A DNA stretch of 64,000 nucleotides from Pedobacter kyonggii (GTDB lineage: Bacteria > Bacteroidota > Bacteroidia > Sphingobacteriales > Sphingobacteriaceae). Below, in pieces: positions 32,847-41,183 of the stretch. Under the pieces are notes generated by a model, which saw only the letters and a program-made list of their open reading frames with translations, was not told the origin of the DNA and did not search any database. The stretch is taken from assembly GCF_004310665.1 (NCBI RefSeq), contig NZ_SIXF01000025.1, forward strand, positions 1-64,000, written 5' to 3'. The position numbers and the translations under genes are program-made. Positions within the stretch are counted from its first letter, which is position 1; each line of letters starts with the position of its first letter.

Positions 32847-34004
32847 ATGTTTACAACCACAGGTTTGAAGAAGACCTTACTCTTAATATCTTTTCTTTTC
32901 AGTTCTTATTTTGCCTCGGCACAGTTTAATCAATCGGCTTTCGAAAATCGTATCCGTCCCGATAGCAGCTTAACCAACGAGGTTCACTTTAACTTTTATA
33001 ATTTAAACTATGTTCGTAATTACGAGTATACCAACGATTTTCACGATGGTTATACTTTGTACGGAACACAGCTGCAACCTCAAATTGTTTATTACGCACA
33101 TCCTAATCTGGCCATTACCGCAGGTGCTTTTATCAGAAAGGATTTTGGAAGAAACGGAATTTCGGATGCGAAACCTTTGTTTAGCGTAAAATACCATAAA
33201 AGAAATCTTACTTTAATTTTTGGAAGTTTAGAGGGCAATATTCAGCATAAATACATCGAACCTTTATACGATTTCGAAAGAACCATAACCACGCCGATTG
33301 AGTACGGAACGCAGTTATTGGTAGAGCGCAAGAAGTTTACTTTAGATGCCTGGATAGCCTGGCAGAAAATGATCTATAAGGGTGATCCTGCCAAAGAAGA
33401 AATTATTGGCGGTTTATCTACCGAAAGCACCATTGCAGAAGGTAATGGATGGAAGTTTAGTTGGCCTGTCCAATTTTTGGCTTTCCATCAAGGTGGACAA
33501 ATTGATGTACTTAAAGAAATCCCGATTACAACTATGTTTAATGGAGCAACTGGTTTAAAACTGCACAAAGCAATTAATACCAACATTAAACAGGTATATA
33601 CCGACAATTATATTGCGGTGTATAAAGATTTTTCACCTGATAAAAGAAGAGCTTACCAAGGTGGCTTTGGTTTATGGTTAAATGCGGGTGTAGAAAGTAA
33701 ATGGGGAAGTTTGGTGGCTTCTTACTGGAAAGGCAACAACTTTATTTCGATTAAAGGTATGCCGCTTTATGAATCGGTTTCTGATAACCTGTACAGTCCG
33801 GGCTTGAAGCAAAGCACCAGAAATATTGTTTCGTTGCGCTATGCTTACCAAAAAGAGTTAATTCCACATTTGTACCTTGATGTGCGTTTCGAACCACATA
33901 TCGATTTAGACCATACCGATAAACAACTTCAGTTTAACCATTCATTTTTCTTGACTTATAAACAGGATTTTAAATTGTTTAAAGTGAAGAAAGCCGAGAG
34001 GTAA
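32847..34004 (+). CDS. Predicted outer-membrane beta-barrel protein
   Basis: 385 residues with an N-terminal signal peptide (LLLISFLFSSYFASAQ). The mature part has alternating amphipathic strands rich in Tyr, Phe and Asn, such as LTLIFGSLEGNIQHKYI and NIVSLRYAYQ, and ends with aromatic strands near the C-terminus. No named family recognised, and no carbohydrate or TonB motif. An outer-membrane porin-like or structural role is inferred. Monocistronic, with promoter upstream and terminator downstream. Confidence 0.6.
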   Translation: MFTTTGLKKTLLLISFLFSSYFASAQFNQSAFENRIRPDSSLTNEVHFNFYNLNYVRNYEYTNDFHDGYTLYGTQLQPQIVYYAHPNLAITAGAFIRKDFGRNGISDAKPLFSVKYHKRNLTLIFGSLEGNIQHKYIEPLYDFERTITTPIEYGTQLLVERKKFTLDAWIAWQKMIYKGDPAKEEIIGGLSTESTIAEGNGWKFSWPVQFLAFHQGGQIDVLKEIPITTMFNGATGLKLHKAINTNIKQVYTDNYIAVYKDFSPDKRRAYQGGFGLWLNAGVESKWGSLVASYWKGNNFISIKGMPLYESVSDNLYSPGLKQSTRNIVSLRYAYQKELIPHLYLDVRFEPHIDLDHTDKQLQFNHSFFLTYKQDFKLFKVKKAER

Positions 34005-34036
34005 AAGGTGTAGGGTAATTAAACGCATAGAATTTC

Positions 34037-34068
34037 AAACCCGGAGGTTTCAAAAAAACTCCGGGTTT
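34037..34068 (+). terminator. Hairpin terminator after the barrel gene
   Basis: aaacccggag pairs with ctccgggttt (10 bp) over a 12-nt A-rich loop, with a T-rich tail (gttgtgttt). It lies 32 bases after the stop codon. Confidence 0.65.
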
Positions 34069-34087
34069 GTTGTGTTTAAGCATTGCC

Positions 34088-34185
34088 TCTGGTTTCTAAA
34101 CCCGATAGGAGCGAAAACACGAAGGTGAGGAACGAACCGAGGCTTTGAAGCGGATAGCGGGACTGCTGCTCCCGATGAAATGCTG
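34088..34185. repeat. Dispersed G+C-rich element
   Basis: Contains aaacccgataggagcgaaaa and gaagcggatagcgggactgc, ending in ctcccgatga. It resembles the copies at 2.3 and 20.9 kb. The rest of the spacer to 34352 is A+T rich and shows no gene. Confidence 0.5.
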
Positions 34186-34352
34186 AATGTTCGTTTTCAA
34201 ATAAAAAATCTATATCTTTCTTGAAAATTATTTTAACTATATCTTGTTGGTAATCAGTTGTTGTTGGATTATTTTTAACTTTATTTAACTTTTTTTTCTC
34301 TCCTCATGCAACCATTGTTTGTAATCTGCCATCTTCTATATACAAACACACA

Positions 34353-34922
34353 ATGAAATTGACGCGAAGCTATACGATAAACGATTTGATGGAAGGCTGC
34401 AAAGCTGGCGACCGGAAGATGCAGGAGCTGCTTTACAAGCAAACTGCATTGAAGATGTTGGCCGTTTGCATGCGCTACGCCAAAGATAGAATGGAGGCAG
34501 AAGATGTGCTGCAGATGGGATATATTAAAATTTTCCAGAAAATAAAAGAGTATAGGGGCGATGGTTCTTTTGAAGGCTGGATTAGAAGAGTTATGGTGAA
34601 CACTGCAATTGAAAGTTACCGTAAAAATTTACGCAGCTTAAATGTGGTAGAAATAGATGAAGCTTACGAGCAACCATCAACCGGATTTGATTTTGGCACT
34701 TTAGGGATGCAGGATTTAATGAAGGTGATACAAAAATTGGCAGATGGCTATCGCATGGTTTTTAACATGTACGTAATTGAAGGTTATTCGCACAAAGAAA
34801 TTGGTGAAACGCTTGGAATCTCAGAAGGCGCGAGCAAATCGCAACTGTCGAGAGCAAGAGCAATATTAAAAGAAGAAATTATAAAAATGGAGGGATTTGG
34901 TTATGCAACCTATACGGGATAA
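34353..34922 (+). CDS. ECF-type RNA polymerase sigma factor
   Basis: 189 residues. Region 2 covers about residues 25-95 (CMRYAKDRMEAEDVLQMGYI and GDGSFEGWIRRVMVNTAIE). Region 4 covers about 125-185, with YVIEGYSHKEIGETLGISEG as the helix-turn-helix. It overlaps the next gene by 20 bases; that gene encodes a membrane protein likely to act as its anti-sigma factor or partner. Together with the downstream barrel protein this is a typical Bacteroidota ECF module. Confidence 0.93.
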   Translation: MKLTRSYTINDLMEGCKAGDRKMQELLYKQTALKMLAVCMRYAKDRMEAEDVLQMGYIKIFQKIKEYRGDGSFEGWIRRVMVNTAIESYRKNLRSLNVVEIDEAYEQPSTGFDFGTLGMQDLMKVIQKLADGYRMVFNMYVIEGYSHKEIGETLGISEGASKSQLSRARAILKEEIIKMEGFGYATYTG

Positions 34923-35661
34923 GGATTTTGATCAGTTATTTAAGGATGCTTTTGCTGATGCTGAAGTAATACCTTCGAGGGATTTATGGAGCAATATTGA
35001 AAGCGAAATATCACCTAAGAAAAAAAGAATCATACCGATTTATTGGTTGTCAGCAGCCGCAGTGTTATTAATTGCTACACTCGGCGTTTTGGTTTATCAA
35101 CAACAGGATAGTACTGACGGAGATAAAAAATTGGCTAATAATACAATTGAAAAATCTAAACCAGTGGTACGGTTACAGACCATTAAAGATTCTTCAGCTA
35201 CAATTGTTGCGCCAGTTGAAAATATCGCTCCGGTTTTGCCAGTTCGGCCTAAGGCGGTAAGTACTGTGGTTAAAACAAAGTTGAAACAAGAAGTTAGGCC
35301 TGCTGTAGAGCAACCGAGGATAGTTACGCCTCCTGAAATGCTAAAACAAGAAACAACTGTAGCTAAAGTTGAAGAGCCTAAAAAAGATATTAAAACAAAA
35401 ATCGAAGAGGCGATTTTACAGCCAAAAGAAGAGATTGTAACTGCGGTTGTTGCAACGCCAGTTAAAACAGACGATCCTGTTAATGAAAATGAACCGAGCA
35501 GTAAAGGCATCCGTAATGTTGGCGATGTGGTAAACCTCATCGTTAATAAAATGGACAAAAGAAAAGATAAGCTGATCCAGTTCCGTACAGATGATGATGA
35601 TTCTTCTTTGGCATCGATTAATATAGGTCCGTTTAAAATAGGTAAACGAAATAAGAAGTAA
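34903..35661 (+). CDS. Single-pass membrane protein, putative anti-sigma partner
   Basis: 252 residues from the ATG at 34903 (a TTG two codons earlier is also possible). A cytoplasmic N-terminus of about 50 residues (FDQLFKDAFADAEVIPSRDL) is followed by one helix at about residues 51-67 (LSAAAVLLIATLGVLV). A long Val/Pro/Lys/Thr-rich segment without regular domains follows, and the end is a conserved-looking NIGPFKIGKRNKK. Overlap with the sigma gene and this topology suggest an anti-sigma or envelope-sensing role. No ZAS Cys/His motif was seen. Confidence 0.6.
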   Translation: MQPIRDKDFDQLFKDAFADAEVIPSRDLWSNIESEISPKKKRIIPIYWLSAAAVLLIATLGVLVYQQQDSTDGDKKLANNTIEKSKPVVRLQTIKDSSATIVAPVENIAPVLPVRPKAVSTVVKTKLKQEVRPAVEQPRIVTPPEMLKQETTVAKVEEPKKDIKTKIEEAILQPKEEIVTAVVATPVKTDDPVNENEPSSKGIRNVGDVVNLIVNKMDKRKDKLIQFRTDDDDSSLASINIGPFKIGKRNKK

Positions 35662-35772
35662 ACAGTTTTCAATTATCAGTTCACAGTTGCTAGTATCTGA
35701 AGCTTAATATTACATATTCAGCTTTATAACATTCAATAATTCACTCGTTCAATAACTCAACAACACACACAT

Positions 35773-36558
35773 ATGAAACGTCTAATTTATACAACACTTT
35801 TGGTAAGCGGGCTTGCCGGTGTTATGGCTCCAGGTGCTTTTGCGCAACAAGATAGTACCAAAAAGAAAATGGATTATAGTGAAGGACATGGTATCATCAT
35901 TAAAACCAAATCTGCAGATTCAGTTAAAAAAGGTCGTTTTGTGGGCGGAATTACCTTTACCAGAGTTGATTTAGGTTTCTCCAGGTTAATCGATAATGGC
36001 AGCTTCAACTTATCTCCAAACAACGATTTTTTGGATTATAAAGGTGGCAAAACCAGTACTTTCTCTTTCGATGTTTTGCAATTTGGCTACCGTTTCAACT
36101 CTAATTTTAAAGTTTATGTAGCGGGTGGGTTCGACTGGACATTAATCCGTTTAAGAAAAGATATTACCATTGCTAAAAACTCTAACGAATTTGTATATAC
36201 CGATCAAGCACCTGTGCATTTTTCAAAAAACCGATTCTCGAGCAGTTATGTACATATTCCATTAAACTTCGAATTCCGTACCAGTGAAAACAAAAACAGC
36301 AAAAGATTTTACCTGGTTTTAGGTCCGGAGGTTAGCTTTTTGCTAAACGGAAAAATTAAACAGATAAGTGAAGAGCGTGGTAAAGAAAAACAATACGATA
36401 GCTACCACTTTCAATCGGTTCGTTATGGTGGTACAGTTAGATTTGGCTATGGTGGTATAGGATTATTTACCAAGTATTACTTTAACGATATGTTTACTAC
36501 CGCTCAGCAGGCTGGCTTAAAAAACATGAGTTTCGGGGTTACCTTCGGATTAAATTAA
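35773..36558 (+). CDS. Outer-membrane beta-barrel protein, PorT-like
   Basis: 261 residues with a signal peptide (LLVSGLAGVMAPGAFAQ). The mature protein shows repeated amphipathic strands, including FVGGITFTRVDLGFSRL, FDVLQFGYRFNSNFKVYVAG, FYLVLGPEVSFLLNGKIK and MSFGVTFGLN at the C-terminal end. These resemble the OmpW/PorT-like small barrels common in this phylum. It follows the ECF sigma factor and its membrane partner by 111 bases, and may be part of their regulon. Confidence 0.65.
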   Translation: MKRLIYTTLLVSGLAGVMAPGAFAQQDSTKKKMDYSEGHGIIIKTKSADSVKKGRFVGGITFTRVDLGFSRLIDNGSFNLSPNNDFLDYKGGKTSTFSFDVLQFGYRFNSNFKVYVAGGFDWTLIRLRKDITIAKNSNEFVYTDQAPVHFSKNRFSSSYVHIPLNFEFRTSENKNSKRFYLVLGPEVSFLLNGKIKQISEERGKEKQYDSYHFQSVRYGGTVRFGYGGIGLFTKYYFNDMFTTAQQAGLKNMSFGVTFGLN

Positions 36559-36600
36559 CGCCCCCTAAATCCCCTAAAGGGGACTTAATTAAACCCTCCT
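36559..36600. repeat. CCCCTAAAGGGG palindromic repeat
   Basis: gccccctaaatcccctaaag and ggggactt begin within a few bases of the barrel gene's stop codon. Same family as the copies at 27.7, 46.1 and 47.6 kb. Confidence 0.6.
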
Positions 36601-36634
36601 AGAAATGTAGGGCATCAACACACAAATAAAACAG

Positions 36635-36668
36635 ATCCTGTTTCGGTTAGGCGAGACAGGATTTTTTT
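36635..36668 (+). terminator. Intrinsic terminator
   Basis: atcctgtttcg pairs with gcgagacaggat over about 11 bp (one G-U), followed by seven T residues. It ends the sigma-factor/barrel operon. It also lies directly behind the stop codon of the minus-strand antitoxin-like gene. Confidence 0.8.
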
Positions 36669-36669
36669 G

Positions 36670-36819
36670 TTACAAAGTTTCGGTAGGATTATTCTCATCG
36701 ATCAAAGATTTAAAGCAATTCTCCATAAATTCATCTAAACTTATTCCTTGCTTTTCCGCATAAATTTTAGCCTGCTCTATAACAGCATCATCAAGAATTA
36801 GTGTGATTTTAGCTTTCAT
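36670..36819 (-). CDS. Small DUF6364-like antitoxin (49 residues)
   Basis: A short minus-strand gene. It reads MKAKITLILDDAVIEQAKIY, continues with AEKQGISLDEFMENCFKSLI and ends DENNPTETL. The beta strand followed by two helices is the ribbon-helix-helix pattern of DUF6364-type antitoxins, which usually precede a PIN-domain toxin. Here nothing follows except the plus-strand terminator and the barrel gene, so the toxin is absent. Orphan antitoxin, or a small regulator. Alignment of the strand KAKITLILDDAVIEQAK to the family is from memory. Confidence 0.65.
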   Translation of the reverse strand: MKAKITLILDDAVIEQAKIYAEKQGISLDEFMENCFKSLIDENNPTETL

Positions 36820-36895
36820 CTCTTTGTATTTTATTGATTTAAAGATAAATACAGTTGTGGTGAATTTCTAAATAAAATATTAACAATTACGCGAG

Positions 36896-36937
36896 CTTTA
36901 ACCTTAAACCTTCCACCTTAAACCCTCTACCTTTTTC
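36896..36937. repeat. TTAAACC-type repeat before the ABC ATPase
   Basis: ttaaccttaaaccttccacc followed by ttaaaccctctaccttttt. It ends next to a TATCTTTA sequence (36939-36946), a one-mismatch -7 element 4 bases before the GTG start of the ATPase gene. Confidence 0.6.
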
Positions 36938-36950
36938 TTATCTTTACCAC

Positions 36951-37943
36951 GTGAGCAATACCATAATCAGCGTTAAAAATTTAACCAAGCAATATCAGGC
37001 AGAACAAGCTGGTGGCATTAAAACTGTAAGTTTCGAGATTAAAAGAGGTGATGTGGTAGCCATTATTGGCGAAAGCGGAAGCGGAAAATCGACTTTACTG
37101 AAATCCATTTATGGATTACTGAAAACCGATGAGGGTGAAATCTTTTTCGAAAATCAAAGGGTTAAAGGGCCTGATGAACAACTGATTCCTGGCCATAAGC
37201 AGATGAAAATGGTTACACAGGATTTTTCGTTAAACATTTATGCCAAGGTTTACGATAATATTGCTTCACAACTATCGAACACAGACCTTAAAACCAAAGC
37301 CGAAAAAACGCTTCAGATTATGGAGCACCTCCGGATTTTACCACTCCAGAATAAAAAAATTATCGAGCTGAGTGGAGGGGAGCAGCAGCGTGTGGCCATA
37401 GCTAAAGCAATGGTTGCCGATACGCAGGTTTTGCTTTTAGACGAACCTTTTAGTCAGGTTGATGCCCTGCTTAAAAACCAGCTGCGGGCTGATATTAAAC
37501 GGGTAGCCTCCGAAACCGGTGTTACCGTAATTTTGGTTTCTCACGATCCGGCCGATGGTTTATTTCTGGCCGACCAGTTACTTATCCTAAAAAATGGGGA
37601 ACTGCTGCAAACTGGAAAACCAGCCGACATTTACCAGCACCCAAAACACATTTATACCGCTCAGATTTTAGGCAATGCCGTAGTTTTATCGAAAGCTGAT
37701 GCCGAAAAAATTGGTTTAAAAACAGAAAAAGAATTCGTTGTGTTTTATCCCGAATGGGCTGAAATGAGCAATAGTTGGAGCAGCAGGCGCTATGAGGTAA
37801 AGGATGTGTATTACAAAGGTTTTTATGATGAATTGCTTTTGGAAAGAAACGGCGTGAACATCCGTGCCTTGCAGCTGAACAGGGGAGAGCATAAAAAAAA
37901 CGACCACGTTCAATTGAACATTAGTCGTTTTTTGGAGTTTTAA
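36951..37943 (+). CDS. ABC transporter ATPase, PotA/FbpC-like, orphan
   Basis: 330-residue ATPase. Walker A is GESGSGKST (residues 40-48), the Q loop VTQDFS, the signature LSGGEQQRVAIAKA, Walker B VLLLDEPFSQ and the H loop SHDPADG. A C-terminal TOBE-like regulatory domain follows from about residue 235. The domain order resembles importer ATPases of the PotA/FbpC/CysA kind. No permease or binding protein lies nearby, so the substrate cannot be named. The start is GTG at 36951. Confidence 0.82.
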   Translation: MSNTIISVKNLTKQYQAEQAGGIKTVSFEIKRGDVVAIIGESGSGKSTLLKSIYGLLKTDEGEIFFENQRVKGPDEQLIPGHKQMKMVTQDFSLNIYAKVYDNIASQLSNTDLKTKAEKTLQIMEHLRILPLQNKKIIELSGGEQQRVAIAKAMVADTQVLLLDEPFSQVDALLKNQLRADIKRVASETGVTVILVSHDPADGLFLADQLLILKNGELLQTGKPADIYQHPKHIYTAQILGNAVVLSKADAEKIGLKTEKEFVVFYPEWAEMSNSWSSRRYEVKDVYYKGFYDELLLERNGVNIRALQLNRGEHKKNDHVQLNISRFLEF

Positions 37944-37950
37944 ATACTAG

Positions 37951-38361
37951 TTATAAATCGTTTCCAACCAGAACTATTTTTACCCTTACTGTTGATGTAG
38001 GTTTTATCGGAGTTGTTGCCTGGTAATCTGAACTTTGTACGTCGATAGATACTCCACCTTTATATACTTCGAAGCTGTATGCATCAACATTATAAACAAA
38101 TGGTAATGCAATATAACTTGCACCGCTGTTATAAGAAATGTAAACCAAAGTTCCTTCATTGTCTACATGATACTGGTCGATTTCAGGAACAGAAATATCT
38201 GCAGTAAATGTTTCTTGGTCATTACTTAATACCCATGCATTTGGAGATATATCTTTAACTACAGTTAAAATAGCATTGGCTGGTTGAACAATCGTGTCTT
38301 TTTTGCAGGAAGCCAGACCTAGTGTGGCAATGCAAAGCATTAAGATGGTAAATTTTTTCAT
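37951..38361 (-). CDS. Small predicted lipoprotein
   Basis: 136 residues with a lipoprotein signal (CIATLGLASC, lipidated Cys19). The mature part is beta-rich (FTADISVPEIDQYHVD, TLVYISYNSGASYIALPF) and ends with STVRVKIVLVG. No family recognised; probably an envelope protein with an immunoglobulin-like fold. It is convergent with the ABC ATPase gene, 7 bases between stops. Confidence 0.6.
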   Translation of the reverse strand: MKKFTILMLCIATLGLASCKKDTIVQPANAILTVVKDISPNAWVLSNDQETFTADISVPEIDQYHVDNEGTLVYISYNSGASYIALPFVYNVDAYSFEVYKGGVSIDVQSSDYQATTPIKPTSTVRVKIVLVGNDL

Positions 38362-38496
38362 GTTGATTAGTTTTTATTTGTGTGTGTGATATTGGTATTA
38401 CAAATCTGCTGCCAAAAAAATATAATTGGAGATTTATGGATTAATTATTGTGCAACAGATTAAATACACAAACGTTGGCACCCTATTTTTTAAAAT

Positions 38497-39057
38497 ATGA
38501 AGCTCTTTTTTCGCCTCTTACCCTGGTTAATTTTAATCGTTGCGGGGTATTTATTTATCTCCAAAAAGTTTAGCATCAATACCTCTGTAGAAAGCAAACA
38601 TCAGCTTCTGGTAGAGAAAATTGAGGCAATTGGTAAACTAGAGCTGGTAAGGTACCAGATAAGCGATGTTTTAGAACACAAAAATAAAACAGACTTTTTA
38701 CCCGAGGCCAGTGTTTTATTGATTGTTAAAGCCGAAGCAGTAGGCTGTATCGATTTAACAAAAATTACCCGTGAAGATATTGATATTGATGCGGACACCG
38801 CTGTAGTAAATTTGCCACAGCCTGAAATATGTTACGTAAAAATCGACCATAAAAACTCGCGTGTTTACGATACGAAAATGGCTTTCTTCCGCGAAGCCGA
38901 TTTGGTAGATGAAGCGTATAAAGCAGCTGAAAGACAGGTAACTGCCGAGGTTAAAAAATCAAGTATTTTAACGCAGACTAAAGACAATGCGACAACCGTA
39001 CTTAAACCGATTATAGAAGGTTTGGGCTATAAGAATGTGAGGTTTATTTTTGATTAA
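38497..39057 (+). CDS. DUF4230 family membrane-anchored protein
   Basis: 186 residues. One N-terminal helix (LLPWLILIVAGYLFI) is followed by a soluble domain with LVRYQISDVLEHKNKTDFLPEA trimmed to the DUF4230 pattern, VGCIDLTKI, VNLPQPEI and a long C-terminal helix (EAYKAAERQVTAEVK). Function unknown. Other DUF4230 proteins show the same anchor plus soluble layout facing the periplasm. Stands alone. Confidence 0.75.
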   Translation: MKLFFRLLPWLILIVAGYLFISKKFSINTSVESKHQLLVEKIEAIGKLELVRYQISDVLEHKNKTDFLPEASVLLIVKAEAVGCIDLTKITREDIDIDADTAVVNLPQPEICYVKIDHKNSRVYDTKMAFFREADLVDEAYKAAERQVTAEVKKSSILTQTKDNATTVLKPIIEGLGYKNVRFIFD

Positions 39058-39235
39058 GGCTTATGAGGTTTAAGGTGGAAGGTTTAGGGTGTAAGGTTAA
39101 GCTATCGTCACATAGTGTCGTCATCTCCGGAACGCAGTGGAGCGGAGAGATCTGCCTCGAGATAGATTTAGCTTCGCTGAGCACTTCATGGTTCCCGACT
39201 GCGTTGCACTCCGCTCGAAATGACGGCCATCGGTT
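39058..39235. repeat. Repeat block: TTAAACC type plus REP-like copies
   Basis: ggtttaaggtggaaggttta lies at about 39066-39085. REP-like cgtcatctccggaacgcagt lies at about 39118-39137, and an inverted relative (ttgcactccgctcgaaatga) near 39205-39224. The plus-strand frame here is repeat translation. Confidence 0.6.
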
Positions 39236-39586
39236 TTATTTCAAAAAATCTTCCCTATGTGGGTTAAAAATATCAATCAGTAATCCAGCTTCTAAACATA
39301 CCACGCCATGAAATACGTTTGATGGGGCAAAGAAAACATCACCTTCATTTAAAATTTTCTTATCATCGCCCATGCTAACCTCGAAACTTCCTTTGGCTAC
39401 ATAACTCATTTGTAAATGCGGATGATTGTGAACGGTACCAATGGCATCTTTTTCAAAGTCTACCTTAACCAACATCAACTGGTCATCGTACGCCATAATT
39501 TTGCGTTTAACGCCTGCACCTAAATCTTCCCAATCAATATCGCTGTCAGAAATTAATGCTTTGTTGCTTAAGTCTTGGAAATTCAT
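39236..39586 (-). CDS. Small cupin-domain protein
   Basis: 116-residue single-domain cupin. Motif 1 is VHNHPHLQMSYVAKGSFEV (two His plus the later Glu), and motif 2 is GDVFFAPSNVFHGVVC with the His. It is probably a metal-binding sugar- or ligand-sensing cupin; substrate unknown. It lies downstream of ilvA on the same strand, but an E-type inverted repeat stands between them and may separate the transcripts. Confidence 0.8.
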   Translation of the reverse strand: MNFQDLSNKALISDSDIDWEDLGAGVKRKIMAYDDQLMLVKVDFEKDAIGTVHNHPHLQMSYVAKGSFEVSMGDDKKILNEGDVFFAPSNVFHGVVCLEAGLLIDIFNPHREDFLK

Positions 39587-39610
39587 TTTTTTAATATATT
39601 ATAATAACTG

Positions 39611-39681
39611 TCGTCTTTCCCGCGCAGGCGGGAATCTTAATGCAATAGCTTTAAGATTCCCAATCAAGTTGGGAATGACGG
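39611..39681. repeat. Inverted repeat with ttcccgcgcaggcgggaa
   Basis: tttcccgcgcaggcgggaat and agattcccaatcaagttggg, ending in gggaatgacgga, form nested palindromes of about 70 bases between ilvA and the cupin gene. One arm recurs at about 2496-2515. Confidence 0.65.
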
Positions 39682-39721
39682 ATTTGGCTCCGTGTGCTCC
39701 ATCAATGAATAGCGGTTAACC

Positions 39722-40972
39722 TTAAACCAAATATTCAAACAAAGTTTGGTCTTGGTTCAGCTCAATAATTTCAAATTTAAAATCTTTCATGCGTTGTAAT
39801 AAACTTGCATAATCGTTTTTATTAGAAAGTTCTATACCAACCAATGCAGGACCATTTTCTTTGTTCGTTTTTTTAATAAACTCGAAACGGGTAATGTCAT
39901 CCTGTGGACCTAAAACTTCATTCACAAATAACTTTAAAGCACCTGGTCTTTGTGGGAAACGTACAATGAAATAATGTTTCAGGCCTTCAAAAAGCAAAGA
40001 TTTTTCTTTAATCTCCTGCATACGCTCAATATCGTTATTTCCACCGCTTACGATACAAACTACCGTTTTACCAGCAATCTGGTCTTTAAGCTGATCTAAT
40101 GCAGCCACAGACAGTGCTCCGGCAGGTTCAACCACAATGGCATCTTCGTTATACAGTTTTAAAATGGTCGTACAGATTTTTCCTTCAGGGATTAAATGCA
40201 TCTGATCAAGCAGTTCCTTACAATATTCGTAAGTGATATGGCCAATTCTTTTTACGGCAGCACCATCTACAAAACGATCTATCTCTTCTAAGGTAAACGG
40301 CCCGCCATATTCCATCGCCGTAACCATTGATGGTGCACCAAGTGGTTCAACACCAACTAATTTCACTTCTGCTTTAACGGTTTTCATGTAAGCACTCACA
40401 CCTGATGCTAAACCGCCTCCACCAACCGGCATTACAATCATATCCAGATCAGGGAGATCTTCGTAAATTTCTACACCAACCGTTGCCTGTCCTTCAATTA
40501 CTTTTTCATCATCGAAAGGTGGAATAAAAGTGGCTGATTTTTCGGCACTATAAGCTAAAGCTTCTTTTAAACAATCATCAAAAGTATCGCCTACTAAAAC
40601 CACTTCAACATTGTCGCCACCAAACATGTAAGTTTGTTTAACCTTTTGTTTCGGCGTAATTTCTGGCATAAAAATCACCCCTTTAATACCGAGTTTTTTA
40701 CATGAATAGGCCACACCTTGCGCATGGTTCCCCGCACTGGCACAAACTACACCGTTAATTAATGCATCTTGTGGCAAGGAGCTAATTTTATTATAGGCAC
40801 CACGCAATTTGTATGAGCGTACAATTTGCAGGTCTTCTCTTTTTAAATAAATATTGGCATTGTAATGAGCAGAAAGTCCGGCGTTAAACTCTAAAGGCGT
40901 ACGTTTCACCACCCCTTTTAACCTTTGCGATGCAGATAAAAAATCTAGTGTATTCGGTGTTGTAGTATTCAT
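39722..40972 (-). CDS. ilvA: Threonine ammonia-lyase IlvA
   Basis: Deaminates L-threonine to 2-oxobutanoate, the entry to isoleucine. 416 residues. The PLP Lys55 is in SYKLRGAYNK, SAGNHAQGVA is the phosphate-binding-side motif, and PVGGGGLASG is the PLP phosphate loop. The C-terminal 85 residues form one ACT-like regulatory domain (GALKLFVNEVLGPQDD). The E. coli biosynthetic enzyme has a longer two-ACT-like tail, so feedback control by isoleucine may differ. Last gene of the ilv/leu cluster in transcription order. Confidence 0.94.
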   Translation of the reverse strand: MNTTTPNTLDFLSASQRLKGVVKRTPLEFNAGLSAHYNANIYLKREDLQIVRSYKLRGAYNKISSLPQDALINGVVCASAGNHAQGVAYSCKKLGIKGVIFMPEITPKQKVKQTYMFGGDNVEVVLVGDTFDDCLKEALAYSAEKSATFIPPFDDEKVIEGQATVGVEIYEDLPDLDMIVMPVGGGGLASGVSAYMKTVKAEVKLVGVEPLGAPSMVTAMEYGGPFTLEEIDRFVDGAAVKRIGHITYEYCKELLDQMHLIPEGKICTTILKLYNEDAIVVEPAGALSVAALDQLKDQIAGKTVVCIVSGGNNDIERMQEIKEKSLLFEGLKHYFIVRFPQRPGALKLFVNEVLGPQDDITRFEFIKKTNKENGPALVGIELSNKNDYASLLQRMKDFKFEIIELNQDQTLFEYLV

Positions 40973-41183
40973 AATTTAGTATCAAGAAGAGAGATATGAG
41001 TATCGAGACTAATATTTCACTTGTATTTTTTTGTAAAGCAGGGTTTGGTGTTCCATCTGTTGCAGCTATCCTGCTTTACATTTTATTTCGCTGCGCTTCA
41101 TGCTCATTCCAATCAGGTTTAGAAAAATAAGTCAGTGCGTTGAAATTAAAACACTAACCGCTCAGCACTAAACCCTAACCGTA
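40973..41183. repeat. Spacer with TTGATAC repeat and inverted repeat
   Basis: agtatcaagaagagagatat and gagtatcgagacta are TTGATAC-type units. tgtaaagcagg at 41032 and cctgctttaca at 41070 form an 11-bp stem. T-richness lies on the plus side, so it is not a minus-strand terminator. Confidence 0.5.

Noticed and set aside
39063-39311. Plus-strand 82-codon frame
   Set aside because: Starts in a TTAAACC repeat, crosses a REP-like copy and runs into the antisense of the cupin gene.
41032-41080. Hairpin in the ilvA-leuA spacer as an ilvA attenuator
   Set aside because: The T-rich side is on the plus strand, so it cannot end minus-strand transcripts, and no BCAA-rich leader is present.
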